64,000 nucleotides of DNA from Falsiroseomonas sp046052145 (GCA_046052145.1 JBJOMW010000012.1:1-64000); one strand, 5' to 3'. Shown: positions 1 through 9,174, numbered from the stretch's first letter. Notes: a model not told the origin generated them from the sequence alone. Program-made: numbers and translations.

Positions 1-1834
1 CGAAGCTCGCCAGCCGGTCAGCGGCCATGCCGATCAGGGGCGTGTTGATGCTCTGGTGCTGCCCGCCCTCAGGCGCCAGCGTCAGGCCCGACGGCGTCGA
101 GACCAGCAGGAAGCGCGCATCCTGGTAACAGGCATAGATCAGCGCATCGAGGCCGCGATTGACGAAGGGATCATAGACCGTCCCGACCGGCAGCAGCCGC
201 GCGCCATAGAGGTCGTGGGAAAGGCCGAGCGCCGACAGCAGCAGGAACAGATTCTGCTCGGCGATGCCGAGTTCGATGTGCTGACCTTCCGGCGCCATGC
301 CCCAGCGCTGGGCGGAGGCGAGCTTCGCATCCCGGAACACGTCGTTCTTCATGTGCCGGTCGAAGATGCCGCGCCGGTTCACCCAGGGCCCGAGATTGGT
401 GGAGACAGTGACGTCCGGGCTGGTGGTGACGATGCGCGGCGCGATCTCCGCCGCCTCGCCCTGGCCGCGGCCGATCTCCGCCAGGATCTCGCCGAAGGCC
501 GCCTGGGTGGACAGCTTCCGCCCTTCCGCAACCCGCGGCGCGGCGAAGGTCGCCGGCACATGGAGCGTGGGGGCCGCAAGGCGCCGCCCTTCGGGCGCGA
601 GCGGTCGGGCAAAGGGGGTCGCGGCGATGAACTCCGCGAGCTCCGCCTCGGTGGCCTCGAGCCCCTCGAAAAGGTCCCATTCATGGCCGTCGCGGATGCG
701 CATCTGGGCCTTGAAGGCAGCCATCTGCTCCTTCGTCATCAGCCCGGCATGGTTGTCCTTGTGGCCCGCGAAGGGCAGACCCATGCCCTTGATGGTGTAG
801 GCGATGAAACAGGTGGGCTGGTCGCCGGCCGCATCCTGCGCGCGAAACGCCTCGGTCAGCGTCTCGATGTCATGGCCGCCGAGATTGGTCATCAGCGCTG
901 CCAGCTCGTCATCGGTCAGCGGGTCGATAATGGCGCGCACGCCTGGCACGCGGCCGAGATCGGCCAGCACCGCATTGCGCCAGGCAGCACCGCCTTGGAA
1001 GGTCAGCGCGGCGTAGAGGCTGTTCGGGCAGTCATCGATCCAGCGGCGCAGCGCCTCCCCATCCGGGCGCGCGAAGGCGGCCTCCAGCTTGCGGCCGTAT
1101 TTGAGGGTGACGACGTTCCAGCCCATATCGCGGAACAGCCCCTCGATCCGGCCGAACAGCCGGTCCGGCACGACGCTGTCGAGGCTCTGGCGGTTATAGT
1201 CCACCACCCACCAGACATTCCGGATGTCGTGCTTCCAGCCTTCCAGCAGGGCTTCGTAGATATTGCCCTCGTCGAGCTCGGCGTCGCCGACGATCGCGAC
1301 ATGCCGGCCCTTCGGGATGTCAGCGCGCGCCAAGCCGTGCAGATGCACATAATCCTGCACCAGGCTGCCGAAGGTGGTCAGCGCGACGCCGAGGCCCACG
1401 GAGCCGGTGGAGAAATCCACCTCCGCCCCGTCCTTCACGCGTGACGGATAGGGCTGGATGCCGCCGAAGGCGCGCAAGCTGGGCAGCTTCTCCCGGCTCT
1501 GGCGGCCGAGCAGGTAGTTGATGGCGTGGAAGACCGGCCCCGCATGCGGCTTCACCGCGACACGGTCTTGGGGCCGCAGCACCTCGCAATAGAGCGCGGC
1601 CAGGATCGAGATGCACGAGGCGCAGGAGGCCTGGTGGCCGCCGACCTTCAGCCCGTCGCGGTTGGGCCGGAGGTGATTGGCATTGTGGATCATCCAGGCC
1701 GAGAGCCAGAGCAGCTTGCGCTCGACCTGGCGCAGCAGCGTCAGACGCTCCGCGGTGCCACCTGCCGCGTCACCAGACCCCGCCTCGGGGGCGCGGCGCC
1801 GCCTGTCCTGACCGGCCGGCCGTTCCGCCGTCAT
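1..1834 (-). CDS. Transketolase / pyruvate dehydrogenase E1 (AceE)-like protein, 3' truncated
   Basis: Thiamine-diphosphate enzyme of the transketolase/AceE superfamily, about 611 residues visible; the C-terminus lies beyond the left edge. After a poorly conserved N-terminal tail come GLKVGGHQAS and the diphosphate-binding stretch GDAELDEGN followed by VVDYNRQSLD, which parallels the GDGELDEP...N.QRLDG pattern of homodimeric AceE. The second (pyrimidine) domain begins in view: HIELGIAEQN, then APEGGQHQS. The start is the ATG at 1834. Members of this subgroup are usually annotated as transketolase in alphaproteobacteria. Whether this one transfers glycolaldehyde units or decarboxylates a 2-oxo acid is not settled by the sequence. 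No E2/E3 partner genes are visible. Family assignment is firm, the precise reaction is not. Confidence 0.75.
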   Translation of the reverse strand, partial: MTAERPAGQDRRRRAPEAGSGDAAGGTAERLTLLRQVERKLLWLSAWMIHNANHLRPNRDGLKVGGHQASCASCISILAALYCEVLRPQDRVAVKPHAGPVFHAINYLLGRQSREKLPSLRAFGGIQPYPSRVKDGAEVDFSTGSVGLGVALTTFGSLVQDYVHLHGLARADIPKGRHVAIVGDAELDEGNIYEALLEGWKHDIRNVWWVVDYNRQSLDSVVPDRLFGRIEGLFRDMGWNVVTLKYGRKLEAAFARPDGEALRRWIDDCPNSLYAALTFQGGAAWRNAVLADLGRVPGVRAIIDPLTDDELAALMTNLGGHDIETLTEAFRAQDAAGDQPTCFIAYTIKGMGLPFAGHKDNHAGLMTKEQMAAFKAQMRIRDGHEWDLFEGLEATEAELAEFIAATPFARPLAPEGRRLAAPTLHVPATFAAPRVAEGRKLSTQAAFGEILAEIGRGQGEAAEIAPRIVTTSPDVTVSTNLGPWVNRRGIFDRHMKNDVFRDAKLASAQRWGMAPEGQHIELGIAEQNLFLLLSALGLSHDLYGARLLPVGTVYDPFVNRGLDALIYACYQDARFLLVSTPSGLTLAPEGGQHQSINTPLIGMAADRLASF

Positions 1835-1919
1835 GCGCCTTCCTTCCGGCTGACATCCTCAAGGGCAGGATAGGCAGAGGCGCGTCGGGCGCGAAAGCCG
1901 GGCCTGGGCTGCCGGTCGC

Positions 1920-2546
1920 TCAGCCCGGCAGGGCCGCGCGGCAAGCGTCACCGAGACCCGGTGCATCCGGAGGCGCGAGGTCGGCGAGCAGCGCGCAGAG
2001 CAACGCCGCCCGCTCCGGCCAGCCCTCCGCCGGGGCCGCCTCCGCAAAGCGGAAAAGGGGCGCACCAGGTCCGATCTGCGCCATCGCCGCCACGTCCGGC
2101 TGCGGGGCGCCAGCCAGGGCCAGCGCGGCCTCCCCGCCCTCACCGCGGCCGATCGCGACAATGATGCCAGCCGAGGCGTCGCGGCGGAGCGCGTGGATCG
2201 CCGAGCCGAGGCCCGGCGCCCATGGCCATCCCTGGGGCAGGTCGAGCACCGCGGCCCCCGCCTCCAGCAGCGCCACGACAAGGCGCGCGCGCAGCTGGTC
2301 CGGCCAGTCGCCGCCGGGCGCGATGACAACCGCGGCATCGCCGGATCGCCAGCCGGCCGGATGGGTCAGGATCGCCATACCGGGCCCGTCCAACCGCTCC
2401 GCGCTGGTGGCGATCCACAGGCCGAGGTGATGGGGCAGGTCGAAGGGCGGCTCCAGGATAGCGGGCGCGGCGCGGCCCTCCGCCACCAGCCCGCACAGCA
2501 GCGCCATCGCCACCAGCCGTGCCGGCCAACCGCGCCTGCCCGCCAT
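1920..2546 (-). CDS. Hypothetical exported protein with alpha/beta-hydrolase-like features
   Basis: I do not recognise a named family. With the ATG at 2546 the 208-residue product begins with a plausible signal peptide (MAGRRGWPARLVAMALLCGL... ending near EGRAA). An upstream in-frame ATG at 2717 would add 57 residues that look like non-coding DNA and would bury the signal peptide. The mature part has hydrolase-like segments: AVVIAPGGDW, a LEAGAAVLDLPQGW strand-turn, and IVAIGRGEGGEAAL. The last sits where the nucleophile elbow G-x-S-x-G would be, but has Gly instead of Ser. It follows the transketolase-like gene's start by 85 bp on the same strand, so it is probably transcribed upstream of it. 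A non-catalytic or divergent periplasmic hydrolase fold is inference only. Confidence 0.55.
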   Translation of the reverse strand: MAGRRGWPARLVAMALLCGLVAEGRAAPAILEPPFDLPHHLGLWIATSAERLDGPGMAILTHPAGWRSGDAAVVIAPGGDWPDQLRARLVVALLEAGAAVLDLPQGWPWAPGLGSAIHALRRDASAGIIVAIGRGEGGEAALALAGAPQPDVAAMAQIGPGAPLFRFAEAAPAEGWPERAALLCALLADLAPPDAPGLGDACRAALPG

Positions 2547-2728
2547 CACCGGACCCTCCGCCAGGGCCAGCCAGGGGCGGCGGCCCGGGGGAACCCAACC
2601 ATGCCGCGCGGCCAAAAATCCCGAAGACCGGCCGAAAGCGCGGCGAAACTTCGTGAGGCCGCCGTCGCCTTGCCCGCCTATCAGGTGGGTGATAACGACC
2701 AGACCATCCCCAGGCATGGATCAGTCGT

Positions 2729-3784
2729 TTGCGCGTCCTCCTCACCGGCGGCTTCGGCTTCATCGGCTCCGCCGTCATCCGCCACCTGATGGCCAGCACC
2801 GATGCCGAGGTCGTGAACATCGACGCCATGACCTATGCGGCGAGCCCAGCCGCGCTGGCGATGCACGCCGCCAATCCGCGGCACCGGCACATCCGCGCCG
2901 ACATCTGCGACCCGGAGGCGATGCGCGCCGCCTTCCGCGACCATAAGCCGCAGCGCGTGATGCACCTCGCGGCCGAAAGCCATGTGGATCGTTCTATCGA
3001 CGGGCCGGCCGCCTTCATCCGCACCAATGTCGTCGGCACGCAGGTGCTGCTGGAAGCCGCGCGCGAATACTGGGCCGGCCTGCCGGCAGCCGAGAAGGCG
3101 GCGTTCCGCTTCCACCACGTCTCGACCGACGAGGTGTTCGGCTCCCTCTACCCCGGCGATGCGCCCTTCACGCCGGAGACCCCCTATGACCCGCGCAGCC
3201 CCTACAGCGCGTCCAAGGCGGCCTCCGACCATCTGGTGCGCGCCTGGCACCACACCTACGGCATGCCCAGCTTCGTCTCGAACACGACGAACAATTACGG
3301 CCCCTGGCAATTCCCGGAAAAGCTGATCCCGCTCGTCACGCTGAACGCGCTCGAGGGCAAGGCGCTGCCGGTCTATGGCAAGGGCGACAATGTCCGCGAC
3401 TGGCTGCATGTCGAGGACCACGCCGAAGCGCTGGTGCTGGCGCTGATGAAGGGCGAGCCGGGTGCGACCTATTGCATCGGCCCCCGCCAGGAACGCACGA
3501 ACCTCGAAGTGGTGCGCGCGATCTGCGCCATCCTCGATCGCCTGCGCCCCGATCCCGCCGGCAAGCGGGAGCGGCTGATCACCTACGTCACGGACCGCCC
3601 GGGGCATGATTTCCGCTACGCGATGGATCCCTCCGGCGCCGAAGCCGCGCTCGGCTGGAAGCCGCGATTCGATTTCGAAAGCGGGATCGAGCAGACGATC
3701 CGCTGGTATCTCGACAACGAGGCCTGGTGGCGCCCGATCCGGGACAAGGCCTATGCCGGCCAACGGCTGGGGGTGAAGACGTGA
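2729..3784 (+). CDS. rfbB: dTDP-glucose 4,6-dehydratase
   Basis: Second enzyme of dTDP-L-rhamnose synthesis: converts dTDP-glucose to dTDP-4-keto-6-deoxyglucose using bound NAD. The protein has 351 residues, normal for RmlB. The Rossmann motif GGFGFIG is at residues 7-13, the catalytic STDEVFG loop (Thr133, Asp134, Glu135) follows, and YSASK gives the Tyr159/Lys163 pair of extended SDR enzymes. The start is TTG at 2729, because MRVLLTGGFG aligns with the family N-terminus and no in-frame ATG lies nearby; I see no good Shine-Dalgarno. It is first in rfbBACD, and its stop overlaps the rfbA start (GTGA). Rhamnose would feed O-antigen or exopolysaccharide, but no glycosyltransferases are in the window. 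Confidence 0.95.
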   Translation: MRVLLTGGFGFIGSAVIRHLMASTDAEVVNIDAMTYAASPAALAMHAANPRHRHIRADICDPEAMRAAFRDHKPQRVMHLAAESHVDRSIDGPAAFIRTNVVGTQVLLEAAREYWAGLPAAEKAAFRFHHVSTDEVFGSLYPGDAPFTPETPYDPRSPYSASKAASDHLVRAWHHTYGMPSFVSNTTNNYGPWQFPEKLIPLVTLNALEGKALPVYGKGDNVRDWLHVEDHAEALVLALMKGEPGATYCIGPRQERTNLEVVRAICAILDRLRPDPAGKRERLITYVTDRPGHDFRYAMDPSGAEAALGWKPRFDFESGIEQTIRWYLDNEAWWRPIRDKAYAGQRLGVKT

Positions 3785-4665
3785 AGGGCATCATCCTCGC
3801 CGGCGGCTCCGGCACGCGGCTACACCCGATGACGCTGGCGGCGTCCAAGCAATTGCTGCCCGTCTACGACAAGCCGATGATCTACTATCCGCTGGGCACG
3901 CTGATGCTGGCGGGCATCCGTGACATCCTGGTGATCTCGACGCCGCAGGACCTGCCGGCCTTCCGTCGCCTGCTTGGCGATGGCAGCGCCTTCGGCATCC
4001 GCCTCTCCTACGCCGAGCAGCCATCTCCCGACGGCCTCGCCCAGGCCTTCCTGATCGGCGAGGAGTTCATCGCCGGCGAGCCCTGCGCGCTCGCGCTCGG
4101 CGACAACATCATCTATGGCGAAGGCCTGTCGCAGTTGCTGTTGGATGCCGGCGCGCGCGCGCAAGCGGGCGAGGCGACGATCTTCGGCTACCGTGTCGCT
4201 GATCCTGAGCGCTATGGCGTCGCGGAATTCGATGCCAATGCCCGGGTCATCTCGATCGAGGAAAAGCCGAAAGCGCCGAAATCCGACTGGGCGGTGATCG
4301 GCCTGTATTTCTACGACCGGCGCGTCGTGGAACTGGCGAAGCAGGTCCGTCCCTCGGCGCGCGGCGAGCTTGAGATCACCGACCTCAACATCCTCTACAT
4401 GCAGCAAGGCGCGCTCGCCTGCGAACGGCTCGGACGCGGCTGCGCCTGGCTGGATGCCGGCACGCCCGCGAGCCTGCTGCAGGCTGCGACCTTCGTGCAG
4501 ACGGTGCAGGAACGCCAGGGCCTGTTCGTCTCGGCACCGGAGGAGATCGCCTTCCGCCGCGGCTTCCTCACGGCAGCCGAGTTGCGCGAGCGCGGCGAGC
4601 GGCTCGGCAAGACCGAATACGGCCGCTACCTGATCGCGGTCTCGCAGGGCCTGCACGGCCCATGA
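3781..4665 (+). CDS. rfbA: Glucose-1-phosphate thymidylyltransferase
   Basis: Forms dTDP-glucose from glucose-1-phosphate and dTTP, the entry step to dTDP-rhamnose. Start is GTG at 3781, overlapping the rfbB stop by four bases. This gives 294 residues beginning VKGIILAGGSGTRL, where the glycine-rich GGSGTRLHPMT signature is the nucleotide-binding loop. Other family marks are ALGDNIIYG, EEKPKAPKS, and the WLDAGTP segment near residues 220-230. Length and motifs match short-form RmlA. An upstream ATG at 3727 lies inside rfbB and would add an unrelated 18 residues. Co-translation with rfbB and rfbC is expected from the overlaps. Confidence 0.95.
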   Translation: MKGIILAGGSGTRLHPMTLAASKQLLPVYDKPMIYYPLGTLMLAGIRDILVISTPQDLPAFRRLLGDGSAFGIRLSYAEQPSPDGLAQAFLIGEEFIAGEPCALALGDNIIYGEGLSQLLLDAGARAQAGEATIFGYRVADPERYGVAEFDANARVISIEEKPKAPKSDWAVIGLYFYDRRVVELAKQVRPSARGELEITDLNILYMQQGALACERLGRGCAWLDAGTPASLLQAATFVQTVQERQGLFVSAPEEIAFRRGFLTAAELRERGERLGKTEYGRYLIAVSQGLHGP

Positions 4666-5228
4666 GGATCAGGCCACAGGCCATCCCGGAGGTGCTGCTG
4701 ATCGAGCCCACGCGCCATGGCGATGCGCGGGGCTTCTTCAGTGAGGTCTGGAAGCGCAGCGCGCTCGCCGCCGCGGGGATCACGGCAAACTTCGTGCAGG
4801 ACAACCATTCCCACTCCCGCGACGCGGGCGTGCTGCGCGGGCTGCATTTCCAGCGCCCGCCGCATGCGCAGGGCAAGCTGGTGCGCGTGGTGCGTGGCCG
4901 CATCCTCGATGTCGTGGTGGATATCCGCGAAGGCAGTCCGACTTTCGGGCAGCATGTGACGGCCGAGTTGTCGGCGGCCAACTGGCACCAGATCTGGGTG
5001 CCGCGCGGCTTCGCGCATGGCTTCCTGACGCTCGAGCCCGACACCGAGGTGCTCTACAAGGTGGATGCCGAGTACGACCGCGCGGCGGATGGCGGCATTG
5101 CTTGGGATGATCCTGCGCTTGGCATCGCCTGGCCGCTGCCGCCCGGCGGCCCGATCCTGTCGGAGAAGGACAAGTCGGCGCCGCGCCTGGCCGGCGTCCG
5201 CCCGATCTTCCCGCGCGGCAGCTGGTGA
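4662..5228 (+). CDS. rfbC: dTDP-4-dehydrorhamnose 3,5-epimerase
   Basis: Double epimerisation of dTDP-4-keto-6-deoxyglucose at C3 and C5 to dTDP-4-keto-L-rhamnose. The 188-residue cupin has the RmlC signatures RGLHFQRPPHAQ with the catalytic His, GKLVRVVRG, PRGFAHGF and YKVDAEYDR with the active-site Tyr. The start ATG overlaps the rfbA stop as ATGA, and the stop overlaps the rfbD start. The gene order B-A-C-D is one of the common arrangements of the pathway. Nothing unusual in length or motif content. Confidence 0.94.
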   Translation: MRIRPQAIPEVLLIEPTRHGDARGFFSEVWKRSALAAAGITANFVQDNHSHSRDAGVLRGLHFQRPPHAQGKLVRVVRGRILDVVVDIREGSPTFGQHVTAELSAANWHQIWVPRGFAHGFLTLEPDTEVLYKVDAEYDRAADGGIAWDDPALGIAWPLPPGGPILSEKDKSAPRLAGVRPIFPRGSW

Positions 5229-6118
5229 TGCGGCGCATCCTCATCACCGGCCGCGGCGGGCAGTTGGCGACCGGGCTTGCCACCAGCCTTCCGGCAGCAG
5301 GATTCGAGGCCATCCTCGTCGGCCAGCCCGAGTTCGAATTCGACCAGCCGGGAACCGTCACGGGCGCCTTCGCCGCCGCACGGCCCGATGCGGTGGTGAA
5401 TTGCGCCGCCTGGACAGCCGTGGACGCCGCCGAGGATGATGAGGGCGGCGCCTTCCGCGCCAATGCGCTTGGCCCGGCGCTGCTCGCCGATCTCTGCGCG
5501 CGCGCACGCATCCCGCTGATCCAGATCAGCACCGACTATGTGCATGATGGGCTGAAGGGCGCGCCCTATCTGGAAAGCGACGCGCCGAACCCGCTTTCAG
5601 CCTATGGGCGGACAAAGCTCGCCGGCGAATGGGCGGCGCTGGCGGGCAACCCGATGACGACGGTGCTGCGCACGGCCTGGGTCTTCTCCCCCATCGGGCG
5701 GAACTTCGTGCGCACGATGCTAACCGCTGGCGCCGCGCGCCCCGAATTGCGTGTTGTCGCAGACCAGCATGGCCACCCCACCGCGGCACCAGACCTCGCA
5801 GACGCCATCGCCGCCATCTTGGTGCGCGTGCGGGAGAGCGGCTGGCGCGAGGCGTATCGCGGCGTCTTTCACGCCGTCGCGGAAGGCCACACAAATTGGC
5901 ACGCGTTCGCGGAGGCGATCTTCGCCGCCGCACACCCCGATGGCGGCCCAAGCCCGGTGGTGCATGCCATCGCGACCGCCGACTATCCGACCAAAGCAAG
6001 GCGCCCTGTGGACGGGCGTCTCGACACCACGAAGCTGCGCGCAACCTTCGGCGTCGCGCTGCCGCCTTGGCAGGACGGGCTCGCGCGCGTCATCCGCGCG
6101 CTACACGCACCGAGCTAG
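5228..6118 (+). CDS. rfbD: dTDP-4-dehydrorhamnose reductase
   Basis: Last step to dTDP-L-rhamnose, a NAD(P)H-dependent reduction. Start is the ATG at 5228, formed by the TGATG overlap with the rfbC stop; a GTG three bases earlier is a less likely alternative. The 296-residue product has the short Rossmann motif TGRGGQLAT, VNCAAWTAVD, STDYVHDG and YGRTKLAGE (Tyr-x-x-x-Lys). The family loop that follows RTAW is present. The stop codon TAG at 6116-6118 overlaps the stop of the convergent malonyl-CoA decarboxylase gene, so no terminator can lie between them. Confidence 0.93.
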   Translation: MRRILITGRGGQLATGLATSLPAAGFEAILVGQPEFEFDQPGTVTGAFAAARPDAVVNCAAWTAVDAAEDDEGGAFRANALGPALLADLCARARIPLIQISTDYVHDGLKGAPYLESDAPNPLSAYGRTKLAGEWAALAGNPMTTVLRTAWVFSPIGRNFVRTMLTAGAARPELRVVADQHGHPTAAPDLADAIAAILVRVRESGWREAYRGVFHAVAEGHTNWHAFAEAIFAAAHPDGGPSPVVHAIATADYPTKARRPVDGRLDTTKLRATFGVALPPWQDGLARVIRALHAPS

Positions 6119-7572
6119 ACAAACCCCTTCGCCAGCCTGCGTACGGCAGGCGACGCGGCGCGCTTGCCCTCCCCCGCATACTCCTCGTGGTAATCCTCGA
6201 TCCGCGCCGGATCGTAGCGGTAGTTCACCATCATCCCCACGCTCTCGCGCCAGCCCTTCTCGGACAGGTCGCCGCGCAGGTTCAGCCGCTCCACCCGCGC
6301 CCCATTCGACAGGTGGAAATGCGCCACCGGGTCACGCGCGCGCTTCGGCCGGCTGCGCGGCGCCTCCGCCAGCAGATAGCGCGCGCAGGCGCGCAGCAGG
6401 ACGGGATCGAGCAGCTTCGCCACCGCCTCCTGCCGCGCCGCGGAGCGTCGTGCCAACAGCCGGGCCAGCACCTGCGCGGGCGCCTCGTCGCGCCGCGGCG
6501 GCGCGACCACCGCGCCATCGGCGGCTGGCGCCGGCAGGGCGAGCAGCGCGGGCGCCGCGGCGGCCAGCGCCGCGGCTTCCTCCTCGGTCAGCAGTGCAGG
6601 GTCACCTTCCGCGATGCGCTCCTCAATCCAGCGCCGAAAACCCGGAATGGGCGAGAGCGTCGCGAAGGTCTTGATGCTCGGGAATTCCGAGGACAGCAGC
6701 CCGACCACGCGCTTGATCAGGAAGTTCCCGAAGGAGATTCCATCCAGCCCGCGCTGGCAGTTGTTGATCGAATAGAAGATCGCCGTGTCCGCCTCGCGCG
6801 GGTCGAGCAGCGGCGCCTTCTCGTCCAGCAGGCGCTGGACATTGTCGGCCATGCCTTTCACCAGCGCGACCTCGACGAAGATCAGCGGCTCCTCGGGCAT
6901 GCGCGGGTGGAAGAAGGCGTAGCAGCGCCGGTCGGAATCAAGGCGGTTCTTCAGGTCGCGCCAGGTGCGGATGCGGTGCACCGCCTCGTACTGCACCAGC
7001 TTCTCGAGCAGCGCGGCGGGCGAGGCCCAGTCGATCCGCCGCAACTCCAGAAAGCCGACATCGAACCAGGCCGCGAGCAGCGTGCGGCAATCCGCCTCCA
7101 GCGCCTCCAGCATCGGGTTGCCTGGCATGCGCGCCAGCAGATCGGCGCGCAGATCGACGACGAACTTCACCCCGTCGGGGATGGCGGTGAATTGTGTCAG
7201 CAGCCGCATCCGCGGCGGCTCCAGCGCGCGGCGCAGCCTTGCCTTCGCCGCCGCGCGCTCGGCCACGCCCGTCGCGGCCGCGACCTTCTCCCACGCCGCG
7301 CGAACCGCCTCATGGTCGGAATCGAAGCCGGCCAGGGCGCGGAGGAACTCACCCCGCCCCTCCGGCCCGGCCGCGAGGTAGCTCTGCGCCAGCCCCGCCG
7401 CGCGTGCGCGCGCCGAGACCTCGCCGCCCCGCGCATCCAGGCATTCCCGCATCTGCTCGGCCATGCCGGCTGCCGTGTCCGCCGCGCCATTGCCGGCCAT
7501 GTCCCGCCACAGCGCAGCCACGCGCCGGAGCGCCCGGTCGAAGAGGCCTGGAGCCTCGGCAAGGTCCGACAT
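6115..7572 (-). CDS. Malonyl-CoA decarboxylase
   Basis: Decarboxylates malonyl-CoA to acetyl-CoA, removing an inhibitor of fatty-acid oxidation or serving malonate catabolism. The 485-residue protein has the all-helical N-terminal domain (to about residue 170) with RMRLLTQFTAIPDGVKF, then the GNAT-like catalytic domain: FFHPRMPEEPLIFVEVAL, YSINNCQRGLDG and FATLSPIPGF, which carries the family Ser. VAHFHLSNGA near the C-terminus carries the catalytic His. Start is ATG at 7572, with a GTG directly before it at 7575. No malonyl-CoA synthetase (matB) or malonate transporter is adjacent, so the context does not say which malonyl-CoA pool it acts on. It ends tail to tail with rfbD over four shared bases. 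Confidence 0.93.
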   Translation of the reverse strand: MSDLAEAPGLFDRALRRVAALWRDMAGNGAADTAAGMAEQMRECLDARGGEVSARARAAGLAQSYLAAGPEGRGEFLRALAGFDSDHEAVRAAWEKVAAATGVAERAAAKARLRRALEPPRMRLLTQFTAIPDGVKFVVDLRADLLARMPGNPMLEALEADCRTLLAAWFDVGFLELRRIDWASPAALLEKLVQYEAVHRIRTWRDLKNRLDSDRRCYAFFHPRMPEEPLIFVEVALVKGMADNVQRLLDEKAPLLDPREADTAIFYSINNCQRGLDGISFGNFLIKRVVGLLSSEFPSIKTFATLSPIPGFRRWIEERIAEGDPALLTEEEAAALAAAAPALLALPAPAADGAVVAPPRRDEAPAQVLARLLARRSAARQEAVAKLLDPVLLRACARYLLAEAPRSRPKRARDPVAHFHLSNGARVERLNLRGDLSEKGWRESVGMMVNYRYDPARIEDYHEEYAGEGKRAASPAVRRLAKGFV

Positions 7573-7623
7573 CACGCTTCCTTACCGGATGTTACAGGGC
7601 AGATGCTGCCCGATCCGGCCGGC

Positions 7624-9039
7624 TCAATCGAGCGAGAAGCGCGCGAGCATGGCGGGTAGCCGCGCCGGCAGGTCCTCTGCCAACAGCCCCGGCCCGGCGA
7701 CCTCTGCGGCCGCCCCATGCAGATGGACGGCCGCGGCGGCGGCCTCGAAGGGCGGCAGCCCCTGGCCGAGCAGGGCAGCCGCGATGCCGGCGAGCACATC
7801 CCCCGTCCCGCCGGTTGCAAGCCAGGGCGGCGCATTGTCGTTGATGGCGAGCCGCCCGTCGGGCGCGGCGATGAGCGTATCCGCCCCCTTCAGCACAACG
7901 ACCGCCCCCGTCGCCGCGGCCGCCGCGCGCACCGCGGACGGGCGGTCCGCGCCGGGCGCGCCGAACAGCGCGGCGAATTCCCCGGCATGGGGCGTGAGGA
8001 TGGCGCAGCCCTCGACGGCGCCGGGATCGCCCGCCGCTGCGCGCAGCGCCCCCGCATCGGCCACCACAAGCCGCCCCGCCCCCACCACCTGGCGGAGCAG
8101 CGCGCGCGTGGAGGCATCCGGCGCCAGGCCTGGCCCGATCACCCAGACGCCGAGACGCGGATCGGCCAGCGCCGCCACGCCATCCTCGGTGACGATCACG
8201 CCAGGATCGCCCGCGCGCAGCACCGCAGCGGTCGCCGCATCGGGCGCGGCGATGGTCACAAGCCCTGCCCCAGCCCGCCGCGCGCCGGCCGCCACCAGCC
8301 GCGCCGCGCCGGTCATCCCCGCACCCGCCGCCACCACCACATGGCCGCGCGCATATTTGTGCGCCTCCGGCCCCGGGCGCGTCAGGCGCCACAGCCAGGG
8401 CCCGTTCCGCCAGGCGCGGATACCAAGGCCGGGCAGCACTGCCTCCGGCAGGCCGATATCGGCCAGCACCACCTCCCCGCACAGGCTGCGGCCCGGCAGC
8501 AGAAGATGGCCGGGCTTGCGGCGGAAGAAGGTGACCGTCAGCGCCGCCTGCGGCGCGAAGCCGCGCATCTCGCCTGTCGCGCCATCGAGGCCCGAGGGCA
8601 CATCCACCGCCAGGATCGGCGCGGTCACGGCGCCGAGCAGCTCCGCCACCCGCCCCTCGACCGGCTTCGAGAGCCCGGCGCCGAAGACGGCGTCGATCAC
8701 CAGCCCCGCCCGCGCCAACTCAGCCGCGGCGAAGGGCACGACCGGCCCGCGCCAGCGCGCGGCCACGGTGGCGGCGTCCGTCCCCGCCCGCGGCATGGCG
8801 AGCGGTGCCACGGCAACGGGCCAGCCCGCCTGCTCCAGTAGCCGCGCCGCGACCCAGCCATCGCCGCCATTATTGCCGGGCCCGGCCAGCACCAGGGTCC
8901 GCACCGGCCGGAAGCGCCGCATTGCCGCACGCGCCACAGCGCGCCCCGCCGCCTCCATCAGCACGAGACCCGGCACGCCACCCGCAATGGCCGCGGCATC
9001 CGCGCGCACCATCTCGGCCGGGGTGAGCAGTTCCTCCAT
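7624..9039 (-). CDS. nnrDE: Bifunctional NAD(P)H-hydrate epimerase / ADP-dependent NAD(P)H-hydrate dehydratase
   Basis: Metabolite-repair enzyme that interconverts R and S hydrates of NAD(P)H and dehydrates the S form. The 471-residue fusion has the YjeF N-terminal epimerase domain first (MEAAGRAVA, then AGPGNNGGDGWVAARLL near residues 52-68) and the ribokinase-like dehydratase domain second. In the second domain HAGEFAALFG, VVLKGADTLIA and LATGGTGDVLAG (anion hole and catalytic Asp, near residues 400-415) are intact. Start ATG at 9039 fits the family N-terminus LLTPAEM. A 51-bp gap separates it from malonyl-CoA decarboxylase downstream on the same strand, so the two may be co-transcribed. 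Confidence 0.93.
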   Translation of the reverse strand: MEELLTPAEMVRADAAAIAGGVPGLVLMEAAGRAVARAAMRRFRPVRTLVLAGPGNNGGDGWVAARLLEQAGWPVAVAPLAMPRAGTDAATVAARWRGPVVPFAAAELARAGLVIDAVFGAGLSKPVEGRVAELLGAVTAPILAVDVPSGLDGATGEMRGFAPQAALTVTFFRRKPGHLLLPGRSLCGEVVLADIGLPEAVLPGLGIRAWRNGPWLWRLTRPGPEAHKYARGHVVVAAGAGMTGAARLVAAGARRAGAGLVTIAAPDAATAAVLRAGDPGVIVTEDGVAALADPRLGVWVIGPGLAPDASTRALLRQVVGAGRLVVADAGALRAAAGDPGAVEGCAILTPHAGEFAALFGAPGADRPSAVRAAAAATGAVVVLKGADTLIAAPDGRLAINDNAPPWLATGGTGDVLAGIAAALLGQGLPPFEAAAAAVHLHGAAAEVAGPGLLAEDLPARLPAMLARFSLD

Positions 9040-9174
9040 CGGACGAGCCTAACGCGGCCCGGCACGCTCTGCCCACAGGGTGCGCGCCCGGCCCGCGTCA
9101 CAACCGGACGTTAGGATGGCCCGCCCCGGCCTGCTATTCTTCGCACTGCACAATGACCGTGCGGAGTCGCGCTC

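Noticed and set aside
56..1444. A 462-residue rightward open frame opposite the transketolase-like gene
   Set aside because: It is the complement of a real TPP-enzyme gene; it has no motif and its composition (Arg, Gly, Ala, His) is that of a GC-rich shadow frame.
2670..2696. Possible promoter TTGCCC / GATAAC before rfbB
   Set aside because: The spacer is only 15 bp and both boxes are weak; not convincing in such GC-rich DNA.
5629..7659. A 676-residue rightward open frame spanning rfbD and malonyl-CoA decarboxylase
   Set aside because: Both rfbD and the decarboxylase have complete motif sets in other frames; this frame has no recognisable domain.
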